23,029 bases of DNA from CAJBLF01 sp964463255 (GTDB lineage: Bacteria > Patescibacteriota > Gracilibacteria > Absconditabacterales > Absconditicoccaceae), in assembly GCA_964463255.1 (NCBI GenBank), contig CAYXBC010000038.1, positions 1 through 23,029 on the forward strand, in the 5' to 3' direction. This document shows, piece after piece, positions 19,266-23,029 of the stretch (the stretch's first letter is position 1; each line of letters opens with the position of its first letter). Both the position numbers and the translations under genes were made by a program. The notes under the pieces were generated by a model. The model worked only from the letters and a program-made list of their open reading frames with translations. It was not told where the DNA came from and did not search any database.

Positions 19266-19853
19266 ATGATAGATACTGAATCTCATTATATCATTCCTAA
19301 ATTTCCTGTTTCATTTCCATCAAAAGATAATCGCAGATGAACTTGTGGCATGTATACCCTCAAGGCAGTGATTGAATGATATAATGGAAGCCAGATTAAT
19401 AATTATAGAAATTATGCCAGCTGACGGCTTAGTAGGCTGAGCTGATTTATGCTTCCTTCAGGTCTACTCAAGGTTCTTATACAACATTGATTATCTGTTC
19501 ATCCTCACCATTATAGGTGGATGAGAAATGAAAAAAAGATTGAAATATTGAAAAAACTATTGCACAAGGGTCCAGTGATTCTTCTTATTTCTCATGCATA
19601 TAGCAGCAAAAGACATTTTTCTTTCCGTAGGGCATTCACTCTCCAACACTATATAACTTTACGGTGATATGATGATGCAAAACGTATATTCTATGTCTAT
19701 GATTCTAATACGGAAAAAATACATCATAAAGGCAATACTTTACCTGTCGGGAATATCATTTTAGAATATCACAGATTGCTTCAATACCGACGTTTTAGCG
19801 CTCGATGAATCTATAGAAATTTTGCTATATCTGTAGAATATTTCAATACATAG
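19266..19853 (+). CDS. C39-like (papain-fold) cysteine peptidase or related hydrolase
   Basis: 195 residues. The likely nucleophile is Cys 27 in RGTCGMYTLKAVIEGY, the CGx(Y/S)L pattern that starts the first helix of C39/bacteriocin-peptidase-like folds. His 128 in LQHYITLxGYDD (x is CGG, read as Trp) and Asp 146 in FYVYDSNT complete a Cys-His-Asp set in the correct order and spacing. No signal peptide or membrane segment is seen, so it would act in the cytoplasm, or its export is not visible. C39 family members cut at Gly-Gly leaders, but no ABC exporter domain or leader peptide is seen nearby. A role as a deamidase, transglutaminase-like or toxin-type hydrolase is equally possible. It follows the small membrane protein. 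Confidence 0.65.
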
Positions 19854-19864
19854 TATTGTATATC

Positions 19865-20323
19865 TTATTCGATTTCATTGTATCTCGGAAAAAAAGTATA
19901 CACTATCTTGTAAAAGGAATCTATGACTTTATCTAGTCATTTTTCTTGTTTGAGCATTCTTTCGGTCAGTATCCCTTCTAGTTTGAACATTTCATCTTCA
20001 ATCATTTTACCGGTTTTTTGAAATTCTTTGCTTGCATTCTCTTTGTCGTTTAGTGTCCTGAACTTTCGAAAAAGCTCATTGTGTGTGTCGAAAAATCTTT
20101 TGAAAAGCTGTCATCATTTTGTTTTCGTCATGTCTTCTATACTCTCAGCTATATAATCATTGATGATGTGTTGAATTTCTATCTTGTCTTCCGATGAAAC
20201 TCATTTGAAAATCGGCCCGAATATCTCATGTCTTTCTAAATCTGAGAGATATGGTATGGATCATCTTTTCTCTTCAATGTTCATAATAATATTTCTTATC
20301 TGATCAATTTCTTGCTGCTTCAT
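19865..20323 (-). CDS. Small helical cytoplasmic protein, unknown
   Basis: 152 residues from ATG 20323 (MKQQEIDQIRNIIMNIEEK) to TAA at 19865. It is almost all charged amphipathic helix with no membrane segment: EIQHIINDYIAESIEDM, LFKRFFDTHNELF, EFQKTGKMIEDEMFKL and so on. TGA codons read as Gly (including a GG pair), and one CGA (ELFxKF) reads as Trp. I do not recognise a family. It is the downstream partner of the 85-aa membrane protein (25 bases apart, same strand) and converges on the peptidase gene with an 11-base gap. Confidence 0.6.
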
Positions 20324-20348
20324 ATTCCATGACTAAACGATAAAACGA

Positions 20349-20606
20349 TTATTTCTTTCTGTATCTAAGCCGAATATTTTTGAATATTCATAATCATAAG
20401 CTGGATAATAGGAATCCGAGTGTTGGTATAATAGCGTTGATCCATGGTTTAGGCAATTTAGCTGTATATAGGAATATCACTATAATGGTGTAGGTAAGTA
20501 TCATAATAATTATTTTCCTTGCTATGCTTATCTCCCATGCTTTATCTCCTTCTACACGTATATTTCTTTCCTTGAGTTTTTGTATCTCTTTTTGTATGTT
20601 TTCCAT
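20349..20606 (-). CDS. Conserved-type small protein: coiled coil plus two membrane helices
   Basis: 85 residues. The N-terminal helix MENIQKEIQKLKERNIRVEG is followed by DKAWEISIARKIIIMILTY, a first membrane segment (about 33-48), a loop with KPWINAIIPTLGF, a second membrane segment (about 58-74), and a basic end FKNIxLRYRKK, where x is CGG. The layout (short coiled coil, then KAWE..S..R, two helices with PW(L/I)NA(I/V)(I/V)P, then K.(I/L)W..Y) is one I have seen in small uncharacterised proteins of other bacteria. There the residue before the final basic patch is Trp, which agrees with CGG=Trp. Translation must pass two TGA codons near the C-terminus. Function unknown. Confidence 0.7.
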
Positions 20607-20623
20607 GGAATCATGATAACGAA

Positions 20624-20648
20624 TAAAATCCTCTTGTGAGGACTTTTA
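20624..20648 (-). terminator. Intrinsic terminator in the gap between recJ and the 85-aa gene
   Basis: AAAATCCTC (20626-20633) pairs with GAGGACTTTT (20638-20647) around TTGT, with one A-C mismatch. It is 95 bases past the recJ stop on the minus strand. Read on that strand, GAGGA is followed by TTTTATT. Confidence 0.55.
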
Positions 20649-20742
20649 CTTGTATAATCAACAGTCACTATATATATCCATTATTACGTTTCAAGAATAA
20701 TTTGAACATTAATGTGTGGATTTTTGACAGTATATACCTAGT

Positions 20743-22404
20743 TTATTCTATATTTGTTCATTCTAGATAGAATCATCCATTAAACGTATCTTTTCTTATT
20801 TTTCCTATCAAGGAAACTGGTTCTTTGTGGCGGGATATAAATGCTTCTACTTCATCTCCTTTTCATCGGAACATACTGACTATCTTCTGCTTGCCAAATC
20901 TCGCATGGATTTTTAGATGACATTTTCATCTGGTTCCCACTTTTTCTATTTTATCGATATGCACATTTTCTAATAAAAATATAGGCTCTTTATTACCTTC
21001 ACCGAATGGTGCTAATTTGTCTATCTGGAGAAGTGTATGATTATTCCGTTCGGTATCATATATCTTAGTGTCTACTTTCATCGATTTTACCATATTTTCA
21101 TCAGTAATGCATTGATCACAATATGCATTGAATCTTATGATAAGTGCATCCAGATTTTCCATTTTTACTGTTAATCCTCCTGCTCATCTATGTCCTCAAA
21201 ATCTTTCCAGAAGATCTCCCGCACTCTTTATCATATCGATTATACTGAAATATTCTGGTCCTCTGAGTGAAGCTACTCCTATTTTTTTTTCGGTATTAAT
21301 TTTTAATATCATTGATGGTTTGTGATATTTTTCTGTGATTCTTCCTGATACTATGCCTACGATTCCCTCATGAAAATCTTCATGAAATACTATCAATATC
21401 TTCTTTTCTAGATCTAACATATTTTCTGCTTGTTTGAACATTGTTTCTTGCATCTGTCTCCTTTCTGTATTTATGAGTTCTAATTTTTCTAGGTATTCTA
21501 ATTGTTTTTCTCCAGAATAAAGAAGTGAATATAAGCTTTCGTATGGAGATTTTATTCTACCACCCGCATTGATTCTTGGTCCGATGATATATCAGATATG
21601 ATAGGTATCTATAGTTCATTTGATATTAAGAAATTCTAGAAATCCTCTCAGTGATTCTGGTAGATGTTTGCCTGAGTTCATAAATTCTAATCCCTTTTTT
21701 ACGATAACTCTATTCTCTTTGACTAATGGTACAATGTCTGCGACTGTTCATATGGTCACTATCGGGAGGAAATAATTGAAAATATGGTTTTTTTGTTTTT
21801 GGTCGAATGTAAACTTGGTCAATAATGCGCAGATGAGTTTGAAGGTAACTCCTACACCAGCTAGTCCTTTGAATGGATAGTTTGGAGAAACTTGCGGATT
21901 GATTACTGCTATGGCTTGTGGGATAGATTCCACAACCTGATGGTGATCTGTAATAATAATGTCTATATTTTTTTCTTTTGCATAGAGTGTCTCTTTGACT
22001 GATGTTATACCATTATCTACTGTGATGATCAATTTTACTCATTTTTTTTCTATTTCATCTATGTGCTGTTTTTTGATTCCATAGCCTTCTTTGATCCTGT
22101 CCGGATATTGTATACTGACATTTTTGTATTTCAGAAATCTTGTGATAAATTCATAGAGTATATAGCTTGAAGTTACCCCGTCTACGTCATAATCACCGAA
22201 TATCATAATTTTTTCCTTATCTTGGATGGCTTGGATAATCCTTTCAATAGCTTTATCCATATCATTGAGTAGAAAAGGATCTAACCGGTAGTCATTGAGT
22301 TTTGGATCCAAAAAAGAGTCGATGTTATCATCGATTCATCTTACTTTGAATAATCTAGTCAACAGATCTTCGTCTGGATTGTCGTGTATTACGTGATAAT
22401 TCAT
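20743..22404 (-). CDS. recJ: Single-stranded-DNA exonuclease RecJ
   Basis: 553 residues, typical length. A 5'-3' ssDNA exonuclease of recombination and mismatch or base-excision repair. DHH-domain motifs: GDYDVDG (71-76), VDNG (130-132), TDHH (153-155), then LAGVGVTFKL and IVTIGTVADIVPL. The linker with GPRINAGGRIKS is followed by the DHHA1 domain with IVGIVSGRI and RFGGHRGAGG, in which three glycines are TGA. A C-terminal OB-type domain ends YLEGTNIE before TAA. Start: ATG 22404 gives MNYHVIHDNPDEDLLTRLF; ATG 22434 in frame would add ten residues and cannot be excluded. No Shine-Dalgarno is seen. The many in-frame TGA codons would break it into at least five pieces under the standard code. 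Confidence 0.93.
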
Positions 22405-22588
22405 ATTCAAGTATATGTGAGAAGTTTGAAACATATTTGGTCGTGTTTGAACTATATTTTTTTATAGCGTGATTACAAACATATTTTTATTGTGTCTCAA
22501 TTATAGTTGCTATAATAATAATTTCTCATTATATCTCCCCACTTTCGTGGACAAGAGACTTATTTAGATAGTAACTATAATTCTCTCA

Positions 22589-22616
22589 GTCAATCCTTTA
22601 AACTACAAGGATTGAC
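22589..22616. repeat. Perfect 10-bp inverted repeat
   Basis: GTCAATCCTT (22589-22598) and AAGGATTGAC (22607-22616) with an 8-base spacer TAAACTAC. It follows directly on the long stem 22499-22582 and is followed by GTTCGAATT. It could be a hairpin of the RNA or a protein-binding palindrome. Confidence 0.6.
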
Positions 22617-22625
22617 GTTCGAATT

Positions 22626-22658
22626 AAAAAAACACTCATGGATATACCATCAGTGTTT
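22626..22658 (-). terminator. Strong hairpin with T7 on the minus strand
   Basis: AAACACT-C-ATGG, loop ATATA, CCAT-C-AGTGTTT, preceded by a run of A on the plus strand. On the minus strand the stem is followed by seven T, a good intrinsic terminator for a transcript coming from beyond 22660. On the plus strand it is followed only by CCTCTTTT. If it is a minus-strand terminator, then the structured region 22690-22915 may be transcribed from the minus strand. Confidence 0.65.
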
Positions 22659-22915
22659 CCTCTTTTATTATTGCATTTTATTGCCTTTTTTATACGAGAG
22701 AGCATTGGGATAGGCTTCATACAGCCTACAGGAATAATCAACTGAGCTGATTATCATTGTAGAATTTATAGGGAACCCGATGCTCTCTCTAGGTCCATCT
22801 GATCTTATTGGGTATAAGATCTAGATAGTGTTTAAGGAGGAAATACCTCCAACATAATTACCTATACCAAGGTACTGTGTAGTGATCCATACGATAAGTA
22901 ACTATGTTATCTTAA

Positions 22916-23029
22916 GTATACTCAGGATTTGTAGATATGCAAAAACTTCAATGTTTTATTCTTTATTTTTATTATTTTCGTATTTACTTATTTGTTAATT
23001 ATTTAATAGTATCTATATTAGATATGGTC
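22916..23029. other. AT-rich end of window, no gene
   Basis: About 110 bases of very AT-rich sequence with T-tracts. No open frame or stable hairpin is seen. It is probably an upstream or promoter region for whatever lies to the right. Confidence 0.4.

Larger units (their letters stand above)
22490..22915 (+). ncRNA. Candidate structured RNA region (unassigned class)
   Basis: No coding frame is convincing here. The region holds at least eight stem-loops: 22499-22513 with 22568-22582 (15 bp, one G-T), 22589-22616, 22630-22658, a 14-bp closing stem 22696-22709 with 22776-22789, which encloses two perfect hairpins (22711-22728 and 22734-22754), then 22801-22821, 22836-22850 (GGAGG/CCTCC), 22859-22874 and 22893-22911. 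In both long stems the one imperfect pair is G-U if the RNA is plus strand but A-C if minus, which favours the plus strand. Against this, the A7 hairpin at 22626-22658 ends in seven T on the minus strand. I compared it by eye with tmRNA, RNase P, SRP, 6S and group I/II intron motifs and recognise none. Boundaries are uncertain and it may be two RNAs. Confidence 0.45.

Noticed and set aside
22490..22915. tmRNA, RNase P RNA, SRP RNA, 6S RNA, self-splicing intron or CRISPR array.
   Set aside because: No tRNA-like end or tag frame, no GAGGAAAGTCC-type core, no GGAAG SRP loop, no intron core motifs, and no repeated spacer units were seen by eye.

Overview
The window reads as a chromosomal segment of a reduced-genome bacterium of the Absconditabacteria (SR1) / Gracilibacteria group. 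The main reason is the genetic code. Nearly every long gene is interrupted by TGA under the standard code but is continuous if TGA is glycine (translation table 25). TGA falls on invariant glycines, for example the Walker A glycine of PcrA, the GHG and GxG glycines of the SpoIID domain, and the GAPS glycine of AspRS. All 22 coding features end in TAA (18) or TAG (4) and none ends in TGA. A second deviation is visible: CGA and CGG sit repeatedly at positions that are tryptophan in the protein families concerned, while CGT, CGC, AGA and AGG behave as arginine. The best reading is TGA=Gly plus CGA/CGG=Trp. All proteins below are described with that code. Base composition is AT-rich and clear Shine-Dalgarno sites are rare.

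Layout. 1-110: C-terminus of an ABC-transporter permease, followed by hairpins. 328-3705 (+): aspS, a tRNA-Thr(CGU), a degenerate copy of that tRNA's 3' half, a 78-aa membrane peptide, the C-terminal half of alanyl-tRNA synthetase (editing domain plus C-Ala), and a small Cys-rich protein. 3717-4505 (+): exonuclease III. 4508-7798 (-): a membrane-anchored protein with a duplicated four-Cys module, mnmA, a 39-aa AKKAP-repeat histone-like protein, and a CoA-binding-domain protein. 7872-8504 (+): a HAD hydrolase. 8555-11936 (-): a PcrA/UvrD helicase and a gene holding only the PHP-containing N-terminus of DnaE. 12097-19853 (+): a secreted amidase/SpoIID protein, a TagA/WecG-type glycosyltransferase, a 689-aa membrane protein, the N-terminal catalytic half of alanyl-tRNA synthetase, a small membrane protein and a C39-like cysteine peptidase. 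19865-22404 (-): two small unknown proteins and recJ. 22405-23029: no gene, but a dense set of strong stem-loops that look like one or more structured RNAs.

The genes fall into three themes: translation (aspS, split alaS, tRNA-Thr, mnmA), DNA maintenance (xthA, pcrA, dnaE fragment, recJ, histone-like peptide), and envelope or surface functions (amidase/SpoIID, glycosyltransferase, Cys-rich surface protein, C39-like peptidase). The most notable points are the double codon reassignment, the alanyl-tRNA synthetase encoded as two pieces about 14 kb apart with the C-terminal piece lying just after a tRNA-derived duplication, the PHP-only DnaE, and the unassigned structured RNA at the right end.
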